DNA of 64,000 nucleotides from UBA6168 sp041163745 (GTDB lineage: Bacteria > Bacteroidota > Bacteroidia > Chitinophagales > Saprospiraceae): NCBI GenBank assembly GCA_041163745.1, contig JBEAQU010000007.1, forward strand, positions 1 through 64,000, written 5' to 3'. This document shows positions 19,478 through 30,300 of the stretch, piece by piece (position 1 is the stretch's first letter; each line of letters begins with the position of its first letter). Under the pieces are notes generated by a model. That model had not been told where the DNA came from and did no database searches. It saw only the letters and a list, made by a program, of their open reading frames with translations. Position numbers and translations under genes: made by a program.

Positions 19478-20284
19478 ATGAAATACCATGTCACCGCGGT
19501 AAGCTACCTTAATACCAAACCTTTTTTGTACGGTCTGCTGAACAGTCCGGTTGCCGCAGACATCGAACTCACCCTCGACCACCCCGCGGATTGCGCCCGA
19601 AAACTCAAGGATGGGACCGCCGACCTCGGCCTGGTGCCGGTCGCCATCATCCCGGAACTATCCTCTCCCGAACTGGTTTCGGATTATTGTATCGGTGCGG
19701 AAGGAAAGGTCCGTACCGTCTGTCTTTTCTCCGAGGTTCCCTTGAGCGCTTTGGAAAACATCTACCTGGACTACCAATCCCGTACCTCCGTCGCCTTGCT
19801 CCGCATCCTGTTGAAGGAGTTCTGGCATCAGCAACCGGTACTGATTCCTGCCTCGCCCGGTTTCGAATCGGAAATACGCGGCACCACCGGCGGATTGGTC
19901 ATCGGTGACCGGGCCATTGGCCTGGAATCACATTATCCATACGTATACGACCTGGGAGAAGCCTGGCTGGCCCTGACCGGACTGCCTTTCGTCTTCGCCG
20001 CCTGGGTAGCCAACCGGGAGCTGCCGACACGATTCCGTACCGCCTTCGACCATGCGCTCCGACATGGTATCGAACAGATTCCCCAGCTCATGTACCTGCT
20101 TCCGTCCCCCTCCCCTTCCTTTGACCTGCAAGGCTATTTCACGCGCAACATCCGCTACGTTCTGGATATGCCCAAAAGGTCGGGCCTGTCGCGTTTCCTG
20201 CGCAACCTGCACCCCCGGACGCCTGGTGCGGACCGCTTCCTGGACACCCTTGCACAACAACCGACCCTTGCTTCCCCTGCTTGA
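19478..20284 (+). CDS. mqnA: Chorismate dehydratase
   Basis: MqnA dehydrates chorismate to 3-[(1-carboxyvinyl)oxy]benzoate, the first step of the futalosine route to menaquinone. The 268-residue protein has the periplasmic-binding-protein-like fold of the family. Recognisable segments are VSYLNTKPFLYGL at the N-terminus, DLGLVPVA near residues 47-54, and LVIGDRAI near residues 138-145. It follows mqnE by 24 bases and is almost certainly in the same operon. A GC hairpin (stem 20289-20294 with 20299-20304) lies directly after the stop but has no T run. Confidence 0.93.
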   Translation: MKYHVTAVSYLNTKPFLYGLLNSPVAADIELTLDHPADCARKLKDGTADLGLVPVAIIPELSSPELVSDYCIGAEGKVRTVCLFSEVPLSALENIYLDYQSRTSVALLRILLKEFWHQQPVLIPASPGFESEIRGTTGGLVIGDRAIGLESHYPYVYDLGEAWLALTGLPFVFAAWVANRELPTRFRTAFDHALRHGIEQIPQLMYLLPSPSPSFDLQGYFTRNIRYVLDMPKRSGLSRFLRNLHPRTPGADRFLDTLAQQPTLASPA

Positions 20285-20560
20285 AGGCGCCCGTGCGGAC
20301 GGGCAGTAATTTAAGTTTCGGTTAAAACCTCGTACGGCGCTCCCCCTCCATGACTTATTTTTCCTATCTTTCCTGATACGACGAAACCGACGGGACCCAT
20401 CACAACCAACCCAGGCCCAAACCGGCCGGGAACCTGGAAGTCCGTCCTGCTGTTCCTTAGCTTTGGGTCAGACCGAAGTTTGCCTGTCTCTTATGTACCC
20501 TCCGTCTACGGACGCATTCCGTCGGGTGCACACCGAAATAACCGATACACCTGCCCGTCT

Positions 20561-21034
20561 ATGGAACCATGGCGAAAACTGAATGGAGAAACACTCGAGA
20601 TGCCTATCAAGGAAGCGGTCGCCGCAACGCTCGACGCCCAATTGAAAGCCGGATTCAAACTGAAAGTCTGCATCGGCACGGACTCACAGGTCCGCCAAAA
20701 CGCCATTACCTTCGCGACGGTCATCGTCTTCCTAAGGGAAAAGAGCGGCGGATTCATGTTCGTACATCACTCCAATCTACCCCACCGGCTGCGTTTGAAA
20801 GAAAGGATGATCTTGGAGGTGTCCAAGTCGGTTGACATCGCCTACCAACTGTGCGACCTGGTACGCAGTTTCCAGGTCGACCTCGAAGTCCATGCCGATA
20901 TAAACCAAGACCCTGCATTCCTTTCGAACAAAGCGCTGCGGGAAGCCATGGGCTACATAAAAGGAATGGGATTCGAGTTCAAGGCGAAACCGGATGCATT
21001 CGCCAGCAGCTGCTGTGCGGACAAAGTCGTTTGA
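20561..21034 (+). CDS. YkuK-like RNase H-fold protein (DUF458)
   Basis: This 157-residue protein matches the DUF458/YkuK family, which has a predicted ribonuclease H-like fold and no established biochemical role. The KVCIGTDSQV segment near residues 38-47 carries the conserved aspartate of strand 1. The EVHADIN segment near residues 108-114 supplies another acidic position. The frame is open from 20480, but the residues before the ATG at 20561 look non-coding and the family begins near MEPW. The gene stands alone, about 275 bases after mqnA. Confidence 0.8.
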   Translation: MEPWRKLNGETLEMPIKEAVAATLDAQLKAGFKLKVCIGTDSQVRQNAITFATVIVFLREKSGGFMFVHHSNLPHRLRLKERMILEVSKSVDIAYQLCDLVRSFQVDLEVHADINQDPAFLSNKALREAMGYIKGMGFEFKAKPDAFASSCCADKVV

Positions 21035-21352
21035 AGCTATCCCTTCAACATCCACCTACGGAATCATGGCCATGCACAAATTTCTCTGTCGGCCTGACAA
21101 AGTGCAGAAAGTACAGCATTCGTTGAATGAAATCGTTCCGAGGATATTTTATGCCCCCCTTACCATTATTACAAAATAAATACGAAATTTGCAAAGCATT
21201 CAGCATTCCTGCAAGTTGTACCCTGGCACAGAAACTAATCTTTTTCAGGCTGACCGCACAAGACTCCCTTATTCGCTTCGTCTCTTACGATTGCAATTCG
21301 TATGGGCAGCCTGACGTACCACGCTCTTTTAACGCAGTAAAAACGCTTCAGG
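21035..21352. other. Intergenic stretch with nothing recognised
   Basis: About 320 bases of mixed composition with an AT-rich patch near 21140-21200. No supported gene, terminator or repeat was seen. Confidence 0.5.
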
Positions 21353-21907
21353 GTGCTCTACAAAGTGAAACTCAAGAATTCAGATGACCATGTATTGTTG
21401 GATGACAAGGTATATGAATATCTGACGAATGAGCCCTATCTCTCTAAGATCGACTTCATCAACAACCTGAGGAAACATTCCAGCGGGTGTGCGGTTTTTC
21501 AAAAAAATTGGCGCAAAAGCGATGGTTCCTACAAAATCGAAACAATCTACCTGCATAAATTCATTGCAGAGAAGTTTCTGGCGAAAGAAAAGGCAGATGA
21601 GGAGAACTTGGTCGGGGCCAAGAACGGAAACAAACTGGATTGCCGTCTGGACAATATCCTCTATCGGTCCCGGTCAGCGTCAAGCAGGAAACGTCGAACC
21701 ACCAGCAAGACCGGCTACACGGGGGTTTACCAGGAAAACAAACGATTCCGAGCTGTCATCTCCATCAATGGTAAATCCGTTCACATCGGCATGTTCGATA
21801 CGGCAGAAGAAGCGGCGCTCGCCTACAACAAGAAGTCAAAGGAACTTTATGGGGACAAGGGCAAGCAGAACAACATCAAACGGGGCAAACCGTCCTTGGA
21901 AAAATGA
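21353..21907 (+). CDS. HNH-like/AP2 domain protein, nuclease motif degenerate
   Basis: This is a 184-residue protein with a GTG start. The N-terminal part, with LLDDKVYEYL near residues 15-24, resembles the lead-in of phage-type HNH endonucleases. The middle segment YLHKFIAEKF followed by NGNKLDCRLDNI (about residues 65-100) aligns with the HNH region. The usual catalytic Asp-His before NGN is replaced by Gly-Ala-Lys. The C-terminal segment from TGYTGVY to AALAYNK (about residues 118-160) is an AP2 DNA-binding domain. The gene is visibly less GC-rich than its neighbours and is flanked by long gene-free stretches. It may be a former homing endonuclease that keeps DNA binding only, or a domesticated regulator. 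Confidence 0.75.
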   Translation: MLYKVKLKNSDDHVLLDDKVYEYLTNEPYLSKIDFINNLRKHSSGCAVFQKNWRKSDGSYKIETIYLHKFIAEKFLAKEKADEENLVGAKNGNKLDCRLDNILYRSRSASSRKRRTTSKTGYTGVYQENKRFRAVISINGKSVHIGMFDTAEEAALAYNKKSKELYGDKGKQNNIKRGKPSLEK

Positions 21908-22434
21908 GGCTGTCTTCCCCGGTCCGCGGATTCGATGAACCCTGGCTCCCCCTGCCATCCGTCCTGCCGGTCGTGGTCTGTCCGCCTCGGCCTGTCGCCT
22001 GGAATATGTTCGTCGCCAGCAGGTCACACAGACGGCCGCCATCAAATTACGGACATCCTTCAAAGTTATTTTTCTGTTCTCCCATAGTTGGTTAATTTTG
22101 CCTCCCGACGATGGTGGCAATCACAAAATGTCAATCTAGCATCACCAGCTTGGAAGAAGCTGACATTTCCATGCTCCCATCAAAGCCAACTGGCTCATAC
22201 TGCTTTATACCGGCTGCCAACCCGGTGGAGATGAACAAGATTCGGTACTGAACCAAAAAACATGCGTTAGCGCGACGAATGGTTTGTCAGCAGCCTCGGC
22301 AATCCTTTCAAAGGAAAGCCTCCACCCCATTACCTCGCCGGATCACCCTCCGACGCAATCCATTCGCCAACATGCGCGCTTGCCATGCCAGTTGCCGAAT
22401 CAGTATCCAACAAATTAGTCAAATCACAAAGTAA
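21908..22434. other. Intergenic region and long leader of accD
   Basis: About 525 bases without a supported gene. A canonical -7 motif lies at 22093-22100 (listed separately). A small hairpin (CAGCTT at 22146-22151 with AAGCTG at 22157-22162) lies inside the predicted leader of about 330 bases. No known riboswitch class was recognised. Confidence 0.5.
22093..22100 (+). promoter_or_regulatory. Probable accD promoter -7 element
   Basis: TAATTTTG matches TAnnTTTG and is the only strong plus-strand match before accD. It implies an unusually long leader of about 330 bases. Confidence 0.35.
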
Positions 22435-23280
22435 ATGGGTTGGTTCAAACGACTGAAGGACGGTATTCAGACCGCTACCAAATACAAGAAGGAAACTCCG
22501 GATGGTTTGTGGTATAAGTGCAAGGCATGCAACGAGTTGAGCACTATGAAAGAAGTGCGGTCCACCTTCTTCAAATGCCCGAAATGCGATTATCATATCC
22601 GCATCGGATCCCATGATTATTTCGACCTTGTTCTGGAACCGGGATACGTGGAACTATTCTCCAACCTGACATCCAAGGACCATCTGCAGTTCGTCGACCT
22701 GAAACCCTATCACCAAAGACTGGAGGAAGAGAAAAAGAAAACCGGACTGACTGATGCGATCTCCGTCGCCGTCGGTGAAATAGGACCGCACAAACTGGTC
22801 ATCACCGCCATGGATTTCAATTTCATCGGCGGCTCCATGGGGTCCGTCGTCGGCGAGAAAATCAGCCGTTCCATCGATTTCTGTATGGAACATCGGGTGC
22901 CGCTTCTCATCATTTCGAAATCAGGCGGAGCCAGGATGATGGAATCCGCTTTCTCCCTCATGCAAATGGCCAAGACCGCCGCCAAGCTCTCCCTGCTTTC
23001 AAAAGCCGGCATTCCTTGTTTTTCCTTGATGACCGATCCGACCACCGGCGGGGTAACCGCGTCCTTCGCGATGCTGGGTGATATCAACATGGCGGAACCC
23101 AAGGCACTCATCGGTTTCGCAGGTCCCCGCGTCATCAAGGAAACCATCAAACGGGACCTTCCGGAAGGTTTCCAAACTTCCGAATTCCTGCTCGAACACG
23201 GCTTCCTCGATTTCATCGTCAACCGCAAGGACATCAAAAACAGGCTATTGGAGCTGCTTGACCTCTTTGCAGCTGCTTGA
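22435..23280 (+). CDS. accD: Acetyl-CoA carboxylase carboxyltransferase subunit beta
   Basis: AccD with AccA transfers the carboxyl group from carboxybiotin to acetyl-CoA, giving malonyl-CoA for fatty-acid synthesis. The 281-residue protein has the N-terminal zinc ribbon with Cys29, Cys32, Cys48 and Cys51. The carboxyltransferase core follows, with GGSMGSVVGEK near residues 122-132, SGGARMMES near 162-170 and a PTTGGV segment near 202-207. Length and motifs are normal. accA is not in the window, as is usual where the two subunits are encoded apart. Confidence 0.95.
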   Translation: MGWFKRLKDGIQTATKYKKETPDGLWYKCKACNELSTMKEVRSTFFKCPKCDYHIRIGSHDYFDLVLEPGYVELFSNLTSKDHLQFVDLKPYHQRLEEEKKKTGLTDAISVAVGEIGPHKLVITAMDFNFIGGSMGSVVGEKISRSIDFCMEHRVPLLIISKSGGARMMESAFSLMQMAKTAAKLSLLSKAGIPCFSLMTDPTTGGVTASFAMLGDINMAEPKALIGFAGPRVIKETIKRDLPEGFQTSEFLLEHGFLDFIVNRKDIKNRLLELLDLFAAA

Positions 23281-23316
23281 ATTTTCCGACATACCACAAA
23301 CCAACCGCTAACGAAC

Positions 23317-23547
23317 TCACCACCACTTGCGAAGCAAGGTCCGGATTAGCGTGAAGACCAGGCTCAACAATAACATGGTGGTAAATGGAAAATAAATCCG
23401 CAGACCCGGCCGTTCCACCCGGATGTCTCCCGGCAACCGGCCCAGCCAATCTAGTTTGTCACCGGCTGCATACAGTACCGCTCCGACCAACACCAAGACC
23501 GCACCGATGGCAATCAACACCCTTCCTATCCATTGCATATGTTCCAT
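23317..23547 (-). CDS. Small membrane protein of the DUF2905 type
   Basis: This 76-residue protein has two hydrophobic helices (about residues 7-28 and 50-68). They are separated by the conserved hydrophilic loop LDWLGRLPGDIRVERPG, which is the signature of DUF2905. The function is unknown. The longer open frame to 23772 has no family-like sequence upstream, so the ATG at 23547 (or 23538) is chosen. It is convergent with accD, 36 bases away. Confidence 0.8.
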   Translation of the reverse strand: MEHMQWIGRVLIAIGAVLVLVGAVLYAAGDKLDWLGRLPGDIRVERPGLRIYFPFTTMLLLSLVFTLIRTLLRKWW

Positions 23548-24245
23548 AGCCCTTGCTTTTCCGCAAAATAAAGCTTGTTCTTCCCTCTCCCATGCAAAGT
23601 ATTGCAAATTATGCTGCCTGTGAAGCCAACCAAGCCTGTCAATTGCAAGATTCGCTGGTCCGTGCTCACATTTCGGGCGCAATCCGATTCCTTGGTTAGC
23701 ATGCGACAACTTGTCCGGGTGGATCGCAAATCCGAAGGTTTGCTTGTACCGGTTTGATCCATAGGGACGCATTTGCCCGTCCAGTTGGTAGGAGGACGCT
23801 TCCCGACAGACCGTCCTGTCTCATTCGCCTGTAGCGCCATCACCAAAACCAATCGCTGCAGCGGGCTTCCGCCCAAGTGTCCGCGGCATCCCTTGCCTCG
23901 TTCCCCCCTCCGGATGTGGTATCGCATGCTTTTCCTTCGAGGCCCGCTCTATCTAACTGCATATGCGTAATGCCGGTTCAATCTGTGTCGATAGCGCCGA
24001 CACAGGTCCGGGAGACCTGCATGCTTCAGATTTTCGCTGTCATGCCCGTCCGCACGAGATTCCGGGAAATCAGTCGACCCGCACCGGAAACTAGACCTGG
24101 CTAATGATTCCTGGAGAACTGGCCGTGCATTTTGGTGCAGAACCTGGCGGTCGACGCCCGCATTGCCGGGGGGCGAGGAGGAGGCCCGCATCAACAGTAT
24201 CTCCCGTCGGGCGGAATTCCTCCCCGAAGCCGAGGGAGCAACCTA
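23548..24245. other. Long intergenic region with nothing supported
   Basis: About 700 bases between two leftward genes. Short frames on both strands have no recognisable content. A strong hairpin (CTGTGTCG at 23983-23990 with CGACACAG at 23998-24005) is followed by a second one (AGGTC and GACCT within 24004-24018). Their role is unknown. They lie downstream of the leftward gene's terminator and have no gene after them on the plus strand. Confidence 0.5.
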
Positions 24246-24285
24246 TAAAAAAGCGTGCGGCCGGAACAGATACCGGCCGCACGCT
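24246..24285 (-). terminator. Rho-independent terminator of the 2085-residue surface protein gene
   Basis: On the minus strand a perfect 13-base stem (24285-24273 with 24264-24252, AGCGTGCGGCCGG) with an eight-base loop is followed by a run of T. It lies about 40 bases after the stop codon at 24323. Confidence 0.9.
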
Positions 24286-24322
24286 CTCTTGTAATTTCGG
24301 CAGCTGCTTGTCAGCCAAATCG

Positions 24323-27300
24323 TCAATGAGTCAGCATCATCTTCCGGGTCACCGCGGTACCGTCTTCATAACGGACGGTGTAATACAGTACCCCAGCCGT
24401 CAATGGCAGCTTGTCACGATCAAGTATGATTTCCTGGTATCCACCGGCCAACTCGTAGGCATACTCCGCCACGACACGACCGGCAAGATCGGAGAGTACA
24501 AGGTCGACCGTGCCGGCTGCCGGAAGCGCCAGCCCGATGGTCGTACGCACACCAAACGGATTGGGTGTGTTCTGGTAAACTTGGAACACGCCATTCTGCG
24601 GCGTACCGTAGTCGAGGACCACAGGCTGAACACTCAGGTCGGCCAGGTAAGCCTCCGCCCCCGTGAACCGGGAATCAATGGTGACCACCTCCTGGACTTC
24701 GACATCTTTTGTTGCGAAGAACACCAATTCAAAGAGCGTACCGTCCAAAAGGCTCGCTTCCGCATCGGTGGAATTCCAGCTGACCGTAACGGCACCCTGG
24801 TCCGCCAAACGCGAGTTGAGGTACTCCTGTCCGATGATGCCGGGTGTAACCCCTTCCAAACGCAAGGCGGAAGGATCGAAACCAAGCGTGAACTGGAAGC
24901 CGTGCAATAGCGTTTGCGCGATATCCAGCGGCAAAGAGAAACGGTCTCCTTTCCGGATGGACCCGCTTTGTCCCAGTATGCGAAGCGGAGAGGGTCCGCG
25001 ACGCTCGCCTGCATCGCCGGTAAGCCCCGGTTGCGCACTACCGTTGACGTCGCCGATCTTGATTCCGACGAAGTTGACTTCCGACTGGCTCAGCATCAGG
25101 TCGTTCATATTGACCAGTTCCGGGAAGGTGGTCTGCCATGGATTCGCAGGATTCGGAAATGAGAATCCTTTCTTGACGAACCGCCAGGATGTGTTGTTCG
25201 GCAGGTGGTCGTTCATGAACAGAATCAGCTTGCGCAGTTCCACCAGGTCGAAGGTGGTGATGGTCTTGGAATTGTTGGCGTCAGCGGCTATCAGCTTGTA
25301 AGGAGAGTCCAATGCCTGTGTTCCAAGGATATGCTTTGAAATCAATACCAGGTCGAACGTGGTGACACCGTTGAGCGGGTCGTCGTCCTTGGACGGGACG
25401 ATCGTATAGTCACCACCCGGTACCAAACCGCTGAACTGATACGTACCCCCTGCCAGCGTCGTCGTCATGGCACTGACCGTACCACCCAGGCTGACCTGCA
25501 CGCCCATCAGCGATTCATTGTCTTCGTTGGTAATGGCACCACCCGTCATGATGAGCGGATCGTCACAGACGCTTCCGATTGCGACCACTTCCACCCCGGT
25601 AGCACATATCGTGGCGTTGCCGGCGGCATCGATCGCGTACACATTGATGTTGTTCAAACCCGGCAGCACTTCGTTGGGCGCAGACTTTTCGCATTTGGCC
25701 ACCAACACCGTATCGGACGGGTCGGCGGAGAAGGACAGGTGGATGTCGGACGGTGCCGTACAGTTGTCCTCGACCGAGTAGACGAAAAGTCCAGGACCGA
25801 AAGGTGTTCCGGCCTCATCGGTGATATGGATCTCCACATAGTCGCCTTGGTTCGAAACGCAGGTGACGGTGGGGCTCTTGCAATCCTTCACGGTGACGGT
25901 GCCGACACATTCGGACTGGTTGTTACAGTTGTCCATGGCGTTGTAAGTCACCGTATATGTCCCGGGCGCCACCCCGCTGATGGGTCCGAATCCGGTAAGG
26001 ATGGTACCGTTGTAATCGAGCGAAGCCGTGATGGTGACGTTCGGGCTGCATTCGTCGACCACCGGAACCGGTAGAGAAAGCGTCGTGTAGCAGACCGCTT
26101 CGGTCACACAGACATCCGGGATGTCACAGCCGGCGGAGAAGACAGGATCCACGGTGTCGTTAACCTTGATGACCTGCTTGTAGGTGATGTAGCCGTCCCA
26201 AGGGTCGCTGTCGGGATCTGTATCCGGTCCGGTCCCCGTGGTCGCCTGTGCTGCGGCGGGCTTTGATTTTGGCGCTACGCGCCAGCTGTCCCGGAAGGTC
26301 CGGGTATCACAATCTCCGTCGCCGTCAAAGTCACAGGGCTCCTGCGGGAAGGCAAGCTGGAAGTCGCGTTCCGAGGATTCTACGACTTCCTGGTCGATTT
26401 CCGCACCGACCACGCACCAGTTGATGAGCGTCCAGGTTCTTTCTATTTTGTAGCACGCGTCCGGAACAACCGTGTACACCTGGTCATGATATGACACACC
26501 GACCAATTCGCAGGTCTCCGAGAAAATGGCAGGTTCGCCGAAATCGGGTACACTGGTGCCGCAGTTGACGCTAAGGTCGGCCGGGAAAGAGACTGTCCAA
26601 TCGGACACATGGTCGATGAACAAGGTCTGGCTGCAGCTGGTGGAATTGTTGCCGGCAGCGTCCGTTGCCGTCCAGGACCTGGTGATGGTCCCTTCCAGAC
26701 ACTGGTCGATGTTGCTGTTGAAGGTACGGTTTAGCGAGGCCGAGCAGTTGTCCTGGAATTCAGCGACACCGAATGCGGCATCGAACAGCTGGCTGCGTTC
26801 CGCCGGGGTATTGAGGTCGGACAGCTGGGTTTCCCAGCTGTCAGCGAACACATCGCAGGTGATTCGTTGGTTTGCCGGACAACTGACCAAAGTCGGCACC
26901 TGCTTGTCCTGGACATGGACGGACACCATGCATTCGTTGTAATGTCCGAAACAGTCGTAGGCACGGAACACAACCTGTTGCGCCCCGGCGGCAACATCCG
27001 CACAGCAGAACCGGACCGACGGGCCGAAAGCGAGGTCGTCATGGCCATCGTCGCAAGGATCTGCCATCCGGCGCACCTCGAAGTGGTCCAGGCAGCAGTT
27101 GTCATGGCTGCCGTCGTCGAAGGTCGCTGCGTAAACCTCCGCCAAACCGTCCGAAGAGAGGTTTACATCGGTGATGTCGTCACATACCGCCACGGGTGCG
27201 GTGTTGTCCACTACCGCCAGGATGGCGGATACAGAAGAGCTGTTACCGCAGTTGTCCACCGCCGTGTAGGTGATGGTATGGTTGCCGATCGGAAGGCCCG

Positions 27301-30300
27301 GTGCGGGAATCATGCCGTTGACAGCTTCACCCAGCGGGGTGAATACATGCATGGAGGCGATACCAGAACAATTGTCGCTGACCACCGGCATCGGAATCTG
27401 GCCGGTCGCGGCGCAGAGTTGCGGGTGCGCGTACGGTACATTGACGAAGATGGTCAGACCTGTCGGCACAGTGATCGAAGGACCGGCGGAATCGAGCACC
27501 TTGATGATCTGGACATTGTCCTCCCCACCGACTCCGGTGGTCACCAATAGACCGGCACACCAATCGAATACCGTCCAGGTACGCACGATTTTGAAGATAC
27601 TGTTCTGCGAGCCGCAGACTTCCAGGATCTCGTCCGTATGGTTGTAGCTGTATTGGCAGAACTCGCCCTGGATATTGGACGGCATCCCGGAACCGGTCGC
27701 TCCGAGGATGGCCCCTGACAGCGCGTCGGAGACCTGGATGCCATCGGTGGCGGCATCCTGGTCGGTGATGCCCGCATGCAAGGCTGTTGCCGCGGTGATT
27801 CCTGGATAGCTGGCATGTTGGCTGCAGTGCCAGGTGATGTCATCCGGAAAATCAACAGCAGCCGGACGTTCGATGGTGATGATCTGCTGACAAGGAACCG
27901 CCAGGTTGCCATAATCGTCGGAAGCCACCCAGGAGCGGCGGTATTGCACCTGGTCGTCGTCGCAGGCATCGTTGTCGATCAACAGCAGCTCCGTCATGTT
28001 GAGCAGGGGATTGCCGTCGCAATTGTCGGTCACAGCGGGAGCCGGCACCTGCTCCACCTGCATGGTGCAGGAGATGGTGAGGTCCTGGCAGGTGATGACC
28101 GGCGCGAGCTTGTCTTCCACCTGGACGGCACCCCAACACTTGTTACCAGTGTCCGGATCGGTCACCATGACGGTGAAGACCGTACCGATGTGGCTGCATC
28201 CGAGAACGTTGCCCAAGGAAGCCCCGGTACCGGTCAGTACCTCCACCTGGTAATGGTCGTAGCACCCGTAAGGTCCGCCTTCCAGCACCATGTCCGCACC
28301 GATGACGGCCTGTCCTCCGGCATCCAGGGATGCAGAGACAAAATCATTACAGGTAAGGGTCGGGGTCGGGTTCGCGTATTCAAGAATCGAGATGTCGAAG
28401 GAACAGCTGCTGGCATTGCCGCTCGGATCGACCGCCTCGAAAGTCAGCGTATATTGCCCGATGGGAAAGGTGCTGCCGTTCGAAAGTCCTCCGGTGTCGG
28501 TCTGTTGTATCGTCGGGTCGGCCACGCAGTTGTCAGTGGCCGTGACCTGAAAGTTCAGCACGGCGTCACAAGCCCCCGGCGCCAGATTCACCTGGATGTC
28601 GGCGGGACAGGACAGAACGGGTGCGTCGTTATCTTCGATGGTGATGACCTGCGTATGGCTGTCATCGGCGCAGAAGGGCCCGGCGTTGGAAACGAAGGTG
28701 TTGGCAGGCATGGGGTTCGGCGCGCTGCCGTTCGTATTGACGAAATCAAGTGCATTGGGGCCGCTGAAGGTCCAGTCCTCCAACCGGAAGAACGGGCCGT
28801 CCGGTCCGGTATTGTCTTTGCGATATGCCCAACCGTCGAGATAATCCCATGGCGTTCCCGTCCCATCGACGTTGATATCGCCGAACACATCGATGACCAT
28901 CCCATGGCAGAACAGCTCGATGGCATCATCTCCATTGATGGACGGTGCGAAATTGTCGACGTAGTCGGGGGCGAAGCCGAAGAAAGCTTCGAAAGCGTTC
29001 GACTCCGTCGCCACCCAAAGATGGGTGCCCTGCGCCACCGAAACCGCTGGGAAAGTGTATTCCTCTCCATCGGATCCGCCGCCGTTGTTAGCGGAACCGA
29101 ATCCGTAGGCACTCAGATCGGGAATGTCCGCCAAGGTGTAGAAGGAAATGGCCTTGGGAAGACCTCCCGTGATGGGTCCGTCGACCAGCCCCGTTATGAC
29201 CATGTTGCCGCAGCCGCTGACTGTATTGGTGACCGCATAGGTGCCCGGGTCGCTGTTGGATGGATTGACGGTACCGGCCTGCGGATCCAGGTCGAGTTCC
29301 GGACCACCGGCCAGCACGACGAACGAATAGATGCCATCCGACCCGGTGGCATGGTCGGGGGAGAAGGCCGGGGCGGAAGGACAATACAGGCTGTCCGCAT
29401 AGCTGAACTCCGCATCCGATGCGTGTAGCAAGGTGAGCTGAATATCATCGGAGGCACTGCTGCAGATGCCGCCGGCCGTGCTGACCGTCCACGTGAGGCT
29501 GACGGAGGTACCGTATTCGGCCGGGGCCGGTAGGTAGGTGGCGTCGGGTTGGTTCACATCGCTGAAGGTACCTGCGCCGCCGGACCACACCCCACCGCTG
29601 CCGGATGCGGAAAGCACGATGGCGGTGCCTTCACAAACGAGGGAACTCTCCCCGGCGTCTGCTAGCGGAGGAGCCACTATCTCGATGTTTACGCTGCATG
29701 TGACGGTGGAACCACCGCTGGCGAAGGTGCCGATCGGCCAGGGTGTCCCGGCGGAACTGTTGGTCGTGGTGTTGTCCAGGGCATTGATTCCGGAGAAGTT
29801 CCAGCTGCCCAGTTGGAACGTATCTCCGTCCGGCCCGGTGTTGGAAACCCGATATGCCCAGCCGTCCAGATATTCCCAGGGGGTTCCGGTCCCGTCGACA
29901 CCCACCTGGCCGAAAACATCGATGGCCACCCCGTTGTAGAACAACCGGAAGGCATCGTCACCGTTGATGTTGACCGTACTGCTGGTGTAATCCGGTGCGA
30001 AACCGAAATAGTTGGTAAAATTGGTGGATTCGGAGGCGATCCAAATCCTCGATCCCGAGGTAAGGGAACCCGCGGGAAACACAAAGGTCGAGGTCGGGGT
30101 GGTGCTTCCGTTGTTGAAATTCGACAAGCTGTAGTTACCCAGGTCGGGAATGTCGTTTGTGACGTAGAGTTCCACCGCCTTCGGTGTACCGCCGGACAGC
30201 GGACCGTCGACGACACCGACCAGCACCATGGAGGCGGATCCTCCTCCCCCACCGCCTGTCGTCACGGCGTTCGTCACCGTATACTGACCCGGGTCGCTGC

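Noticed and set aside
24004..24020. Segment GGTCCGGGAGACCTGC, very like the 3' box of a cobalamin riboswitch
   Set aside because: None of the other conserved cobalamin elements was found in the preceding 150 bases, and no gene follows on the plus strand. The match is probably chance or a very decayed remnant.
27776..29428. A 550-codon frame opposite the giant lamin-tail protein
   Set aside because: It has no domain, no start signal and a composition expected from the complementary strand of a long GC-rich gene.
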